Positions 1-8,428 of a stretch of 64,000 nucleotides of DNA are shown here, piece after piece; the stretch's first letter is position 1, and every line of letters begins with the position of its first letter. Source of the stretch: Gemmatimonadaceae bacterium (lineage in GTDB: Bacteria; Gemmatimonadota; Gemmatimonadetes; Gemmatimonadales; Gemmatimonadaceae). A program made the position numbers and the translations under genes. The notes under the pieces are model-generated. The model ran no database searches. It had not been told where the DNA came from and saw only the letters and a list, made by a program, of their open reading frames with translations. The stretch is from assembly GCA_030835125.1 (NCBI GenBank), contig JAUQWM010000046.1, positions 43,728 to 107,727 on the forward strand, written 5' to 3'.

Positions 1-148
1 GCGGGCGGAACGGCGCGTCGTCTCGCTCCGGCACACCGAGGAGATCCCGGAGATCGTGGTGGTCTTCCTGAATCGCCTGTCCGACCTGCTGTTCATGCTG
101 GCGCGCGTCGCCAACCGGCGCGCGGGTGCGGGCGAGGTGTCATGGTAG
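1..148 (+). CDS. Cob(I)alamin adenosyltransferase, C-terminal end (partial)
   Basis: The reading frame enters from the left edge (codons from base 2) and stops at 146-148, giving 48 C-terminal residues. They contain a stretch like FLNRLSDLLFMLARVAN, typical of the end of PduO/MMAB-type ATP:cob(I)alamin adenosyltransferases. These enzymes transfer the adenosyl group of ATP to reduced cobalamin to make coenzyme B12. Only the last helix region is visible, so active-site residues cannot be checked. The stop overlaps the start of the following aroB by 7 bases, implying co-transcription. The family call rests on this short conserved motif and is fairly secure. Confidence 0.75.
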   Translation, partial: RAERRVVSLRHTEEIPEIVVVFLNRLSDLLFMLARVANRRAGAGEVSW

Positions 149-1320
149 GGCGACCGGGCGGGCAGGTCCGCGGCGCGATCCCGACCTCCCAGGTGATCGG
201 GGTGCTCGACTACCAGGTCATCGTCGGCCCCGGCCTGCTCGAGGCACTGGGGACGGTATGCCATCGGACGGCGCCCGCGCACAGCGTGGCGATCATCTCC
301 GACGACCAGGTCGCGGCGCACTGGCTCCGCGCCGCCACCCGGGCCGTGACCGACGCCATGCCGGTGGCGCGGGTCTCCTCGACGACGGTCCCCAGCGGCG
401 AGGCGTCGAAGTCGCGCGCCCAGTGGGCGGCGCTCACCGACTGGCTGCTGGCGGAGGGCGCCGGTCGCGACACGACGGTGGTAGCGTTAGGCGGCGGCGT
501 GGTCGGGGACCTGGCCGGCTTCGTGGCCGCGACCTACCTGCGCGGCATCCCCGTGATCCAGGTGCCCACCAGCCTGCTGGCGATGGTCGATGCGGCCATT
601 GGCGGCAAGACGGGCGTGGACACGCCCGACGGCAAGAACCTCGTCGGCGCGTTCCACCAGCCGTCCGCGGTGGTGGTGGATCCGCTGGTGCTGTCGACCC
701 TGCCCGCCCATCACCTGCGCGCGGGGATGGCCGAGGTGATCAAGCACGGCGCGATTTCCGACGCCGCCTACTTCCGGCTGGCCGCGACGTGGGGCGCCAC
801 CGTGCACCGCGCCAGGCAGCGCGACGAGGCGGTCGACTTCAGCGGTCCGCAGGCCCTGGACGTGATCGGGCGCTCCATCACCACCAAGGCCGAGGTGGTG
901 AACGGCGACCCGCGGGAACGGGGCCGCCGGCAGGTGCTGAACGCGGGACACACCGTGGCCCACGCGATCGAGCGCGAGACCGGGTACGCCGTGCTCCACG
1001 GGGAGGCGGTGGCGATGGGCCTGGCCGTGGAGGCGGAACTCGGCGAGCGGGCCGGCGTCACCGCCCCGGGCACCGGCCACGCGCTGCGATCCGCGTTAGG
1101 CGGCGCCGGCCTGCCCACCTGGCTTCCCGCGGGCATGGACGCCGGTGGCCTGGTGGCCGCGATGCGCCACGACAAGAAGGCGCGTGCCGGGTCGCTCGCC
1201 TTCGCGCTCCTGGCGGCCATCGGGTCGCCGGCCGGGAATGACGACGCGGGATGGTCCACCGCGCTCGACGAATCCCTGGTGCGCGAGGTGCTCTCCTCGC
1301 CCGCTCCCGCCCTTCCCTAG
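142..1320 (+). CDS. aroB: 3-dehydroquinate synthase
   Basis: This 392-residue protein converts DAHP to 3-dehydroquinate, the second step of the shikimate pathway, in the cytoplasm. It has the NAD-binding glycine-rich loop GGGVVGD (about residues 117-123), the family signature GGKTGVD (154-160), GMAEVIKHG, the metal/active-site segment NAGHT (about 267-271) and HGEAVAMG starting at His286. Length is normal for the family, with about 25 extra N-terminal residues. The ATG at 142 overlaps the end of the adenosyltransferase gene, suggesting an operon. The TTA codons at residues 116 and 319 both lie inside the octamer CGTTAGGC that recurs across this window. Confidence 0.95.
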   Translation: MVGRPGGQVRGAIPTSQVIGVLDYQVIVGPGLLEALGTVCHRTAPAHSVAIISDDQVAAHWLRAATRAVTDAMPVARVSSTTVPSGEASKSRAQWAALTDWLLAEGAGRDTTVVALGGGVVGDLAGFVAATYLRGIPVIQVPTSLLAMVDAAIGGKTGVDTPDGKNLVGAFHQPSAVVVDPLVLSTLPAHHLRAGMAEVIKHGAISDAAYFRLAATWGATVHRARQRDEAVDFSGPQALDVIGRSITTKAEVVNGDPRERGRRQVLNAGHTVAHAIERETGYAVLHGEAVAMGLAVEAELGERAGVTAPGTGHALRSALGGAGLPTWLPAGMDAGGLVAAMRHDKKARAGSLAFALLAAIGSPAGNDDAGWSTALDESLVREVLSSPAPALP

Positions 1321-1330
1321 GCACGACCCC

Positions 1331-1516
1331 ATGTCTCCCGGCGGCGCCTACGTCCTGGCCATGGCCTCGCTCATCGCGCTCGGCGCCCTGGGCGCGTGGC
1401 TTATCAACGTTCCCTGGTGGGCCGCCGGCCTGCTCGCCGTGGCGGGGATCGGCGTGGCCCGATGGCTGTTCAGGCGGGCGAGTCGCAAACGAGCCCGACA
1501 GGAAGCCGAAACCTGA
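1331..1516 (+). CDS. Small two-helix membrane protein, unknown function
   Basis: A 61-residue reading frame starts at ATG 1331, 10 bases after the aroB stop. The middle is strongly hydrophobic, with two likely membrane helices (about residues 7-24 and 28-46) separated by a short NVPWW turn. The C-terminal tail is very basic (RRASRKRAR), so it probably faces the cytoplasm by the positive-inside rule. I do not recognise a family. Position and spacing suggest co-transcription with aroB. It could be a spurious frame, but the amino-acid pattern is that of a real small membrane protein. Confidence 0.55.
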   Translation: MSPGGAYVLAMASLIALGALGAWLINVPWWAAGLLAVAGIGVARWLFRRASRKRARQEAET

Positions 1517-1530
1517 GCCGATCGCTCAGG

Positions 1531-1557
1531 GATCACATTTGCGTGATCTGCGTCACA
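1531..1557. promoter_or_regulatory. CRP/FNR-like overlapping palindromes upstream of sigma factor gene
   Basis: Two overlapping inverted repeats lie 1531-1556. The first is GATCAC-N6-GTGATC (1531-1548). The second is GTGA-N6-TCAC (1543-1556), flanked as CGTGA...TCACA, close to the TGTGA-N6-TCACA half-site layout recognised by CRP/FNR-family regulators. It lies about 75 bases before the first possible ATG of the sigma factor gene and after the stop of the small membrane protein. The palindromes are directly visible; binding by a CRP/FNR-family protein is inference. Confidence 0.4.
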
Positions 1558-1737
1558 AGTTGTTGAAACATCAGCATATGCCGGTTCTGGCACCTTCTGC
1601 GCAGGGGACCGGGCACGCGGAAGGCACGAAAAATGGCTGTTGACGCTCCGAAAACCGACACGTATCGTGCGCGCCCGTTCCACTGGGAATTGCCGCCGAC
1701 GCTGGCGCGCCAACTCAAAAAAGGGCCAGGTGCGTGT

Positions 1738-2631
1738 ATGCAGCAGGTGACTGAGGGTCGGACCAAGGGCTTCCTGCGTTCCTCGCCGTCAACAGCATTC
1801 GACCAGTACCTGCACGACATCCAGAAGCTGCCGCTGATCACCGACCCCGCCGAGGAGAGACGCCTCGCCCGGCTGGCGCAGAAGGGTGACGAAGCGGCGG
1901 CGGAACGACTGGTCACGGCCAACCTGCGGTTCGTGATCTCGTACGTGAAGAAGTACCAGGGCCACGGGCTCGACCTCAGTGAGCTCGTCGCGATCGGCAA
2001 CGAGGGACTCCTCAAGGCCGTTCGCAAGTTCGATCCCGACCAGGGCGTGAAGTTCATCTCCTACGCCGTGTGGTGGGTGCGCCAGGCGGTGCTGAAGGCG
2101 CTGGCCGAGCAGACGCGCTCCGTGCGCATCCCGCTCAACCAGAACTCGCAGCTCATCCGGTTGTCGCGCGCCGAGACGATCCTGGCCCAGGTGCTGAAGC
2201 GCGACCCCACGGACCACGAGATCAGCCGGCTGCTCGAGGAGCCGGTGGAGCAGATCCGGGCCTCGCGGCAGATGTCCTCCACCGAGGTCTCGCTCGACGC
2301 CCCCGTCGACCGCTCCGACCGTGACGCCGCCACGTTAGGCGAGCGCTTCTCGGGCATCGAGGGCGCCGACATCGAGGACCGCACGGACTTCCACCTGATG
2401 CGGGAGTTCATCGACCGCGTCTTCCGCCGCTACCTCACGCCGCGCGAGCGCCGCATCCTGTACCTGTACTACGGACTCGAGGAAGGCTCCGAGGCCATGA
2501 CGCTGGAGCGCATCGGCGCGCTGCTCGGCGTGACCCGCGAACGCATCCGCCAGATCCGCGAACGGGCGTTCGAGAAGCTCCGCGAGTCACCCGACGGACG
2601 GGCCCTGGCAGGATTCTGGAACGTCGCATAG
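1738..2631 (+). CDS. RNA polymerase sigma-70 family factor (RpoD/RpoS-like, no region 1.1)
   Basis: Sigma factor of about 297 residues with regions 1.2, 2, 3 and 4. Region 1.2 starts near FDQYLHDIQ. Region 2 has the core-binding and -10 recognition helix DLSELVAIGNEGLLKAVRKFD and YAVWWVRQA. Region 4 has the helix-turn-helix TLERIGALLGVTRERIRQIRERA for -35 recognition. Length fits group-2 or compact primary factors. An upstream in-frame ATG at 1633 has a good GGAAGG Shine-Dalgarno and would add 35 residues. That stretch has many A/T-ending codons unlike the rest, so I prefer ATG 1738, but 1633 remains possible. A strong terminator follows, so the gene is probably transcribed alone. Confidence 0.9.
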   Translation: MQQVTEGRTKGFLRSSPSTAFDQYLHDIQKLPLITDPAEERRLARLAQKGDEAAAERLVTANLRFVISYVKKYQGHGLDLSELVAIGNEGLLKAVRKFDPDQGVKFISYAVWWVRQAVLKALAEQTRSVRIPLNQNSQLIRLSRAETILAQVLKRDPTDHEISRLLEEPVEQIRASRQMSSTEVSLDAPVDRSDRDAATLGERFSGIEGADIEDRTDFHLMREFIDRVFRRYLTPRERRILYLYYGLEEGSEAMTLERIGALLGVTRERIRQIRERAFEKLRESPDGRALAGFWNVA

Positions 2632-2639
2632 GGAATCAG

Positions 2640-2787
2640 GCGCAGAGCGCAAAGCGCAAGGGACCCCGACGGCGATTCGTCGGGGTTTCGCTTTTCGCCC
2701 CCTCGCCTCCGCCCGATTCGTAGAATCCCCTTTGCGCTCTGCCCGCTGCGCGCTGCAATCTGCACTCTGCAATCTGCACTCTGCCCT
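2640..2787. repeat. Heptanucleotide repeat arrays flanking the terminator
   Basis: Left array: three 7-base units GCGCAGA, GCGCAAA, GCGCAAG (2640-2660). Right array: seven units of pattern CTGCNNN (2739-2787), including CTGCAAT and CTGCACT alternating twice as a 14-base tandem. A 13-base segment of the left side (2642-2654) is perfectly inverted at 2730-2742, so the arrays face each other across the terminator. The right array ends 12 bases before the glcD start. Function unknown. Confidence 0.75.
2664..2695 (+). terminator. Intrinsic terminator after sigma factor gene
   Basis: A perfect 8-bp stem CCCCGACG (2664-2671) / CGTCGGGG (2678-2685) with loop GCGATT is followed by TTTCGCTTTT. It lies 33 bases after the sigma factor stop. 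Confidence 0.85.
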
Positions 2788-2799
2788 ACATTCCCCGTC

Positions 2800-4224
2800 G
2801 TGTCTCCTCTCGCGACCCAACTCGCGGACATCGTTGGCTCCCGGTACGTCCTGACGCGCCCCGCCGAGACGTTCGTCTATACGGCGGACGGGCTCCCCGG
2901 CTATCGGCGGCAGCCGACGCTCGTGGTCATGCCGGGCACCCGCGATGAGGTTGTCGGGGTCGTTCGCCTGCTGGCCGCCCACAAGGTCGCGTTCGTCCCC
3001 CGAGGCGCGGGCACGGGACTCTCCGGCGGCGCGCTGGCCGACGGCGCGGTCCTCCTCGCGCTGCACCGCCTGCGCCGCATCCTCGCCATCGACCCGGAGA
3101 ACCGGCTCGCGGTGGTCGAGCCGGGCGTGGTGAACGCGTCGCTCTCCCGGGCGACGGCCTCCCACGGGCTCCACTACGCGCCCGACCCGTCGAGCCAGGC
3201 CGCCTGCACCATCGGCGGCAACGTCGCCGAGAACGCGGGGGGGCCGCACTGCCTGAAGTACGGCGTGACGATGAACCACATCCTGGCGGTCACCGCGGTC
3301 CTCCCCGACGGCTCGGTCGCCACGTTAGGCTCGGCGGACGGCGAGGCGCCCGGCTACGACCTCGCCGGGACGTTCACGGGCTCGGAGGGGTGCTTCGGCG
3401 TGGCGCTCGACGTCACCGTCCGCCTGACGAGGAACCCCGAGGCGGTGCGCACCCTGCTCGCCGATTTCACGTCGATCGACGACGCCGCGCGGGCGGTGTC
3501 GGCCATCGTCGCCACCGGGATCGTCCCGGCGGCGCTCGAGATGATGGACCAGCCCACGATTCGCGCGGTCGAGGCGTCGATCTACGCGGCGGGGTACCCG
3601 GTCGACGCGGCGGCCGTGCTCCTCATCGAGGTCGACGGGCTGGCGGCCGGGGTTGAACCCGACGTGGCGCTGGTCGATGCGCTCTGCCGGCAGCACGGCG
3701 CACGCACGGTGCGCATCGCCCGCGACGACGCCGAGCGCGCGCGGCTCTGGCAGGGACGCAAGAAGGCGTTCGGCGCCATGGGCCGCATCGCGCCACACCT
3801 GGTCGTGCAGGACGCGGTGGTGCCGCGCACGAAGCTGCCGCACGTCATGGCGACCATCGGGGCCATCGCCGCCCGCCACCACGTGACGGTCTGCAACGTC
3901 TTCCACGCCGGCGACGGCAACCTGCACCCGAACATCGCCTACAACGCCGACGACGCCGCCGAATCGGCGCGCGTCCACGCCGCGATGCGCGAGATCATGA
4001 CCCTCTGCGTCGAGGTGGGGGGGAGCGTCACCGGCGAGCACGGGATCGGGCTCGACAAGCTGGACTACATGCCGCTGATCTTCCCGGAGGCGTCGCTGGC
4101 CGCGATGTGCCGCCTGCGCGAGGTGTTCGACCCCGAGCGGCGCGCCAACCCGGGCAAGGTCGTGCCCATCCGCTCCTGCCGCGAATGGGCCGGCGTCCCG
4201 GCCACCCGCGTCGCCCGTGCCTGA
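2800..4224 (+). CDS. glcD: Glycolate oxidase subunit GlcD (FAD-linked oxidase)
   Basis: This 474-residue FAD-linked oxidase oxidises glycolate (or a related 2-hydroxy acid) to the 2-oxo acid as part of the GlcDEF complex. The N-terminal PCMH-type FAD domain has PRGAGTGLSGGA (about 66-77) and GGNVAENAGGPHCLKYG. The C-terminal FAD-oxidase domain carries HAGDGNLHPN and GGSVTGEHGIG, which bind substrate and flavin in this family. Start is GTG 2800. The stop overlaps glcE by 8 bases. D-lactate dehydrogenase is the main alternative, but the glcE and glcF neighbours favour glycolate oxidase. Confidence 0.9.
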   Translation: MSPLATQLADIVGSRYVLTRPAETFVYTADGLPGYRRQPTLVVMPGTRDEVVGVVRLLAAHKVAFVPRGAGTGLSGGALADGAVLLALHRLRRILAIDPENRLAVVEPGVVNASLSRATASHGLHYAPDPSSQAACTIGGNVAENAGGPHCLKYGVTMNHILAVTAVLPDGSVATLGSADGEAPGYDLAGTFTGSEGCFGVALDVTVRLTRNPEAVRTLLADFTSIDDAARAVSAIVATGIVPAALEMMDQPTIRAVEASIYAAGYPVDAAAVLLIEVDGLAAGVEPDVALVDALCRQHGARTVRIARDDAERARLWQGRKKAFGAMGRIAPHLVVQDAVVPRTKLPHVMATIGAIAARHHVTVCNVFHAGDGNLHPNIAYNADDAAESARVHAAMREIMTLCVEVGGSVTGEHGIGLDKLDYMPLIFPEASLAAMCRLREVFDPERRANPGKVVPIRSCREWAGVPATRVARA

Positions 4225-5371
4225 CGAGCTGGCCGTCACCGCGCCCCGCGCCGAACGCGTCGTCGCCCGTGACGCGGCCGACGTCGCCGGGTTCGTCCGC
4301 GACGCGCGCGACACCGGCGCCGCGGTGCGCCTCGCCGGACGCGGCACGTGGCTGGAGGCCGGCGGGCGGGTGGCCGCCGCGCGGCACCTCGACCTCTCCT
4401 CCCTGACCGGGATCACCGAGTACGTGCCCGGCGACCTGACGCTCACCGCGCGGGCCGGGACCACGCTGGCGGAGATCGCCGACGCCACCGCGGCGCACGG
4501 CCAGTGGCTCCCCCTCGATCCCTTCGGCGACGCGCGCGGAACGTTAGGCGCCACGCTGGCGACCGCCTCCGCGGGTCCGCTCGGCGCCAGCGTCGGCCTC
4601 CCCCGCGACGTCGCCGTCGGGGTGTCGTTCGTCAGCGGGGACGGCGAGGTGATCCAGGGAGGCGGCCGCGTGGTGAAGAACGTCGCCGGCTTCGACCTCG
4701 TCCGCCTGACGATCGGCGCGTGGGGCACGCTGGGCGCGATCGTCGAGGCCACCGTGCGCCTGCGCGCACGCCCGGAGGCGGACGAGACCTTCTGCGTGAC
4801 GGTGCCGCCGGAACGCGATGCCATCGCCACCCTGCTCGCAAACGTGCGGAACGCGGCCCTGGAGCCGCTGGCGGCCGAGTTGCTGAGCCCCGCCTGCGCC
4901 GCCGGGCTCGGACTTGGCCACCGGCCCGTCCTGCTGGTGCGCCTCGCCGGCAATGCCACCGGCGTGCATCACCAGCGCTCGACCCTGTCGAAGCTGGCCA
5001 CGACGGCGCCCGCGCCGTCGGATACCTGGTCGCGTCTCGCGCAGTCGGACCCGGTCGCCGGACTGGTCGCGCGCGTGTCCAGGCGCCCCTCGGAACTTGT
5101 CAGGCTCTGGACCACGGCGATATCGCTGGGCGACGTGGACGCCCACGCGACGCTGGCACGGGGCATCGTCCGGCTGCGCCTGCCGGCCCCGCCAGCCCAC
5201 GACCTGTTCGGCACGTTCGACGCCGCGGATCACTGGATCATCGAGCGCGCACCCCTGTCGTGGACGGCGCGTCCCGGACGCATGGCGCCGGCGTCCGACG
5301 ACCTGTCCCGGCGCATCAGGCTCGCCTTCGATTCGACCGGGATCCTCAACCCGGGAATCCTCGACTTGTGA
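4217..5371 (+). CDS. glcE: Glycolate oxidase FAD-binding subunit GlcE
   Basis: The 384-residue protein is the shorter FAD-binding partner of GlcD. The N-terminal half has the FAD/PCMH pattern, including a glycine-rich segment near LGATLATASAGPLG and the RVVKNVAGFDLVRL motif typical of GlcE. The C-terminal half is variable. The GTG start lies in GTGCCTGACGAG, the same 12 bases that end glcD, giving an 8-base overlap and tight translational coupling. Its stop overlaps glcF by 4 bases (GTGA). A TTA leucine codon occurs within CGTTAGGC at 4542-4549. Confidence 0.85.
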   Translation: MPDELAVTAPRAERVVARDAADVAGFVRDARDTGAAVRLAGRGTWLEAGGRVAAARHLDLSSLTGITEYVPGDLTLTARAGTTLAEIADATAAHGQWLPLDPFGDARGTLGATLATASAGPLGASVGLPRDVAVGVSFVSGDGEVIQGGGRVVKNVAGFDLVRLTIGAWGTLGAIVEATVRLRARPEADETFCVTVPPERDAIATLLANVRNAALEPLAAELLSPACAAGLGLGHRPVLLVRLAGNATGVHHQRSTLSKLATTAPAPSDTWSRLAQSDPVAGLVARVSRRPSELVRLWTTAISLGDVDAHATLARGIVRLRLPAPPAHDLFGTFDAADHWIIERAPLSWTARPGRMAPASDDLSRRIRLAFDSTGILNPGILDL

Positions 5372-6642
5372 CTGCCACGCCGACGAGAGGAGCCGTATCG
5401 CACACCCCGCTCGGCCAGGCGTCCGCGGGGCTGGACCTCTGCGTGCACTGCGGATTCTGCATGCAGGCGTGCCCCACCTACCTCGTGCTGGACGACGAGA
5501 ACGACAGTCCGCGAGGACGGATCATGTTGATGCGGGGCGTCGTCGAGGGCGCGATCGCCGTCGACGATCCCGACCTCGGCCGGCACATCGACCGGTGCCT
5601 CGGGTGCCGCGCCTGCGAGACGGCGTGCCCCAGCGGCGTTCCCTACGGCCAATTGCTCGAGGCGACGCGCGCGACGATCACGTCGGAGCAGCGCATCGGG
5701 ATCGTGTCGAGGATGGTGCTGGCCACCATGGCCAGTCCCTTCCTGCGCGCGATCGCCCTCGGCGCGGCTCGCCTGGCACGCGCCCTGCGCCTGACGAGTC
5801 TCCTCGCGCGGCTGCCGGGGAGGCCCGGGTTTGCCTTCGCGATGCTCGAGGCGACGCGGCCCGCGCTGTCGCCGGTGCCGTGGCCTGCGGCCTCGAGCGG
5901 GTCGCGCGGGACCGTCGCCACGCTCGATGGCTGCGTGATGGACGGGCTCTTCGGCCACGTGAACGCGGCCACGGAACGCGTCCTGTCGGGCAACGACTAC
6001 CGGGTCGTGCCGGCACCGGGGCAGCAGTGCTGTGGTGCGCTGCACGCGCACGCGGGCGACCTGGAGGGCGCGCGGGCCCTGGCGCGCCGCAACATCGAGG
6101 CGTTCGAGCGCTCCGGGGCCGCGCACATTGCGGTGAACGCCGCCGGCTGCGGGGCGATGATGAAAGAGTATGGCCACCTGCTCGGGCAGGACGAGGCCTG
6201 GGCGGAGCGGGCCGCCCGTTTCGGCGCCCGCGTTCGCGACGTGAGCGAACTGCTGGCGGCGGCAGGACCGGCGCCCGGTGGCCGGCTCCCCCTGCGCGTG
6301 ACGTACGACGCGCCCTGCCACCTTCACCATGCGCAACTGGTGGTGGATGCACCGCTGGCGGTGCTTCGGGCCATTCCGGGGCTGGACCTGGTACCGCTGC
6401 CCGACGCCGAGCGGTGTTGCGGCGGCGCCGGCATCTACAACCTGGTGGAGCCCACGATCTCGGCGCAGGTGCTGGCGCCGAAGCTCGACCACGTCCACGA
6501 GACGGGGGCGGTGCTCGTGGCCACGGGCAACCCGGGCTGTCACATGCAGATTGGCGCCGGGCTGGTCCGGCGGGGATCGCCGGTGCGGTGCATCCACCCG
6601 GTGGAGCTCCTCGACCGTTCCTGCGCGACCGGCCGGACATAA
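5368..6642 (+). CDS. glcF: Glycolate oxidase iron-sulfur subunit GlcF
   Basis: This 424-residue protein passes electrons from the flavin subunits towards the respiratory chain. It has two 4Fe-4S ferredoxin motifs, CVHCGFCMQACP and CLGCRACETACP, in the first 90 residues. Two CCG cysteine-rich domains follow, with QQCCGALHAH and ERCCGGAGIYN, which coordinate a non-cubane cluster or haem-linked centre in this family. The GTG at 5368 overlaps the glcE stop (GTGA). It completes a glcD-glcE-glcF operon in canonical order. Confidence 0.9.
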   Translation: MTATPTRGAVSHTPLGQASAGLDLCVHCGFCMQACPTYLVLDDENDSPRGRIMLMRGVVEGAIAVDDPDLGRHIDRCLGCRACETACPSGVPYGQLLEATRATITSEQRIGIVSRMVLATMASPFLRAIALGAARLARALRLTSLLARLPGRPGFAFAMLEATRPALSPVPWPAASSGSRGTVATLDGCVMDGLFGHVNAATERVLSGNDYRVVPAPGQQCCGALHAHAGDLEGARALARRNIEAFERSGAAHIAVNAAGCGAMMKEYGHLLGQDEAWAERAARFGARVRDVSELLAAAGPAPGGRLPLRVTYDAPCHLHHAQLVVDAPLAVLRAIPGLDLVPLPDAERCCGGAGIYNLVEPTISAQVLAPKLDHVHETGAVLVATGNPGCHMQIGAGLVRRGSPVRCIHPVELLDRSCATGRT

Positions 6643-6693
6643 CGAGTCGCCCGGGCCATACCGTTTGGCGGGCCACCGCATTACACATTCGTT

Positions 6694-7383
6694 ATGCTCG
6701 ACACGGTCCTCCTCGAACTCGAGGGCGTGATCGCCGACACCAGCGAGGCACGCCGCGATGCGGTCATGGCCGCACTGCGTGCCGAGGACGTCCAGGTTCC
6801 GGAGAGCGAGTATCGCGACCTGTGCGCCGGGCTGTCGTTCGAGGGCGCGATGCGCGCCGCCTTCCGCGCCACGAGCCGGGCGCGCGACGAGACGGGCATC
6901 GCCCTGGCGGCCCACCGCGCCGAACGGGCCTACCGCGCCTACATCGGCAAGGGGCTCACGCTCGTCGAGGGCGCGCGCGAGACGCTGGAGCGACTGCACG
7001 ACTCGGTGCGGCTGGCGCTCGTGACACGCGCGCCGCGCGACGACGCCATGTTCGTCCTCTCGCTGGCGCGGGTGGAGCACCTGTTCACCTGCGTGGTGGC
7101 GGCGGAGGACGCGGCGCCCAAGCCGTCCCCCGAGCCGTACCGGATGGCGCTGGCGCGCCTGCAGCGCGCCCGCGCGAAGGCGGTTCGTGGCACGGTGGTC
7201 GCCATCGAGGATGGCCTTCCGGGTATCCTGTCGGCGCGGGCCGCCGGGATCCCGACCGTGGTGGTCGGCGACGTTCCCGCGCACGTCGCACTCGAGGCCG
7301 ACGGGTATGTGCCCTCGATCAGCGGACTGACCGCGGACTCGCTGCTGTCGCTCGTCGCGCCACGGATCGAGCCCATCGTCTGA
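6694..7383 (+). CDS. HAD-like protein lacking the catalytic aspartates
   Basis: The 229-residue protein has the beta-phosphoglucomutase-like HAD fold. Motif II (LALVTRAP), the motif III lysine (PKPSPEPY) and motif IV (VAIEDGLPGILSARAAG) are all visible. Motif I should read DxDG but reads ELEG (Glu8 and Glu10), so the nucleophile and acid/base aspartates are both replaced by glutamate. Phosphotransfer by the usual aspartyl-phosphate route is therefore doubtful. It may be a binding or regulatory protein, or have altered chemistry. It sits 51 bases after glcF and 10 bases before the ygfZ-like gene. Phosphoglycolate phosphatase belongs to this superfamily and would fit beside glcDEF, but the missing residues argue against it. 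Confidence 0.75.
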   Translation: MLDTVLLELEGVIADTSEARRDAVMAALRAEDVQVPESEYRDLCAGLSFEGAMRAAFRATSRARDETGIALAAHRAERAYRAYIGKGLTLVEGARETLERLHDSVRLALVTRAPRDDAMFVLSLARVEHLFTCVVAAEDAAPKPSPEPYRMALARLQRARAKAVRGTVVAIEDGLPGILSARAAGIPTVVVGDVPAHVALEADGYVPSISGLTADSLLSLVAPRIEPIV

Positions 7384-7393
7384 GGGGACCTCC

Positions 7394-8422
7394 GTGAACG
7401 GCACGACTCCCGGCGAACCGGCCGGTGCGACCGCCACCGACCTGGAGTACCGCCTGCTGAAGAACGGCGCGCTGCTCCTCGATCGCTCGAACCGTTCGCG
7501 CCTCCGCTTCAGCGGAGGCAAGGCGGCGGAGGCGCTGACGGGACTCGTGTCCAACGACGTGCTGGCGCTTTCGCCGGGCACCGGGCAGTACGCCGCTGCC
7601 CTCACGCCCAAGGGGAAGGTGCTCGCCGACGTCCGCATCTTCGCGCGCGACGATGGGTTCCTGGTCGACACCGGCGCCGCGGCCGCGCCGGGTTGGCTGG
7701 CCACCGTGCGCAAGTACGTCAACCCGAGACTGGCGAAGTACGAGGACCCCGGGACCGGGCTGGGCGACCTGGGCGTATTCGGCGCCGCGTCAGGCACGCT
7801 GCTCGAGGCGTGCCTTGGCGGCGCCGTGTCGTTCACGGCCCTCGCGCCCTATCAGCACGCGGACGTCTCGTGGAGCGGGAGTGCCGTCATGGTCGCGCGG
7901 ACACCAGACCTGGGCATCGAGGGCTTCGACGTGATCGCCCCGCCCGCGGTGCTCGGGGAACTCTCGCGGCAATTGCGGGAGCGCGGTGCGCTCGAAGCGC
8001 GCTCCGATGCGCTCGCGGCAACCCGCATCGAGGCCGGCCGACCGGAGTGGGGCGTGGACATGGACGAGACCATGCTCGCGCAGGAGGTCGACCTGGACCG
8101 CCTCGAGGCCATCTCCTTCACGAAGGGCTGCTACACCGGGCAGGAGACCGTCGCGCGCGTTCACTACCGCGGGCACGTGAACCGTCAGTTGCGCGGCCTG
8201 GTGTTCAGCGAGCGTGTCATCCCCCCGGCAGGATCCGAGCTCACCACCGCCGATGGGAAGGCGGCCGGGATGGTGCGGAGTGGTGTCGTCTCACCGTCCC
8301 GGGGCGCGATCGCGCTCGCCCTGGTGCGACGGGAGGTCGATCCCGGAGCCGTCGTCCACGTCACCTGGGATGGGGCATCGGTGGACGCCGAGGTGCGGGC
8401 GTTGCCCTTCGGCGCTGCCTAG
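7394..8422 (+). CDS. ygfZ: YgfZ/GcvT-family folate-binding protein
   Basis: A 342-residue protein of the YgfZ (IBA57) family, which uses tetrahydrofolate to help assemble or repair 4Fe-4S proteins. The signature KGCYTGQE is present at about residues 238-245, including the key cysteine. The N-terminal region matches the GcvT-like fold with VSNDVLAL and LTPKGKVLADVRIF. Start is GTG 7394 with a GAGGGG Shine-Dalgarno 7 bases upstream. It follows the HAD-like gene by 10 bases. Support of the iron-sulfur protein GlcF is a plausible link but only inference. Confidence 0.85.
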   Translation: MNGTTPGEPAGATATDLEYRLLKNGALLLDRSNRSRLRFSGGKAAEALTGLVSNDVLALSPGTGQYAAALTPKGKVLADVRIFARDDGFLVDTGAAAAPGWLATVRKYVNPRLAKYEDPGTGLGDLGVFGAASGTLLEACLGGAVSFTALAPYQHADVSWSGSAVMVARTPDLGIEGFDVIAPPAVLGELSRQLRERGALEARSDALAATRIEAGRPEWGVDMDETMLAQEVDLDRLEAISFTKGCYTGQETVARVHYRGHVNRQLRGLVFSERVIPPAGSELTTADGKAAGMVRSGVVSPSRGAIALALVRREVDPGAVVHVTWDGASVDAEVRALPFGAA

Positions 8423-8428
8423 AAAACA

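Noticed and set aside
3325..4959. Long leftward frame opposite glcD/glcE
   Set aside because: No domain pattern and a low-complexity composition; the forward genes are well supported.
5230..7836. Very long leftward open frame (868 codons) opposite glcF and its neighbours
   Set aside because: It is an antisense shadow caused by high GC content. Its translation is Arg/Ala/Gly/Pro-rich without domains, while the opposite strand carries clear glcF, HAD-like and ygfZ-like genes.
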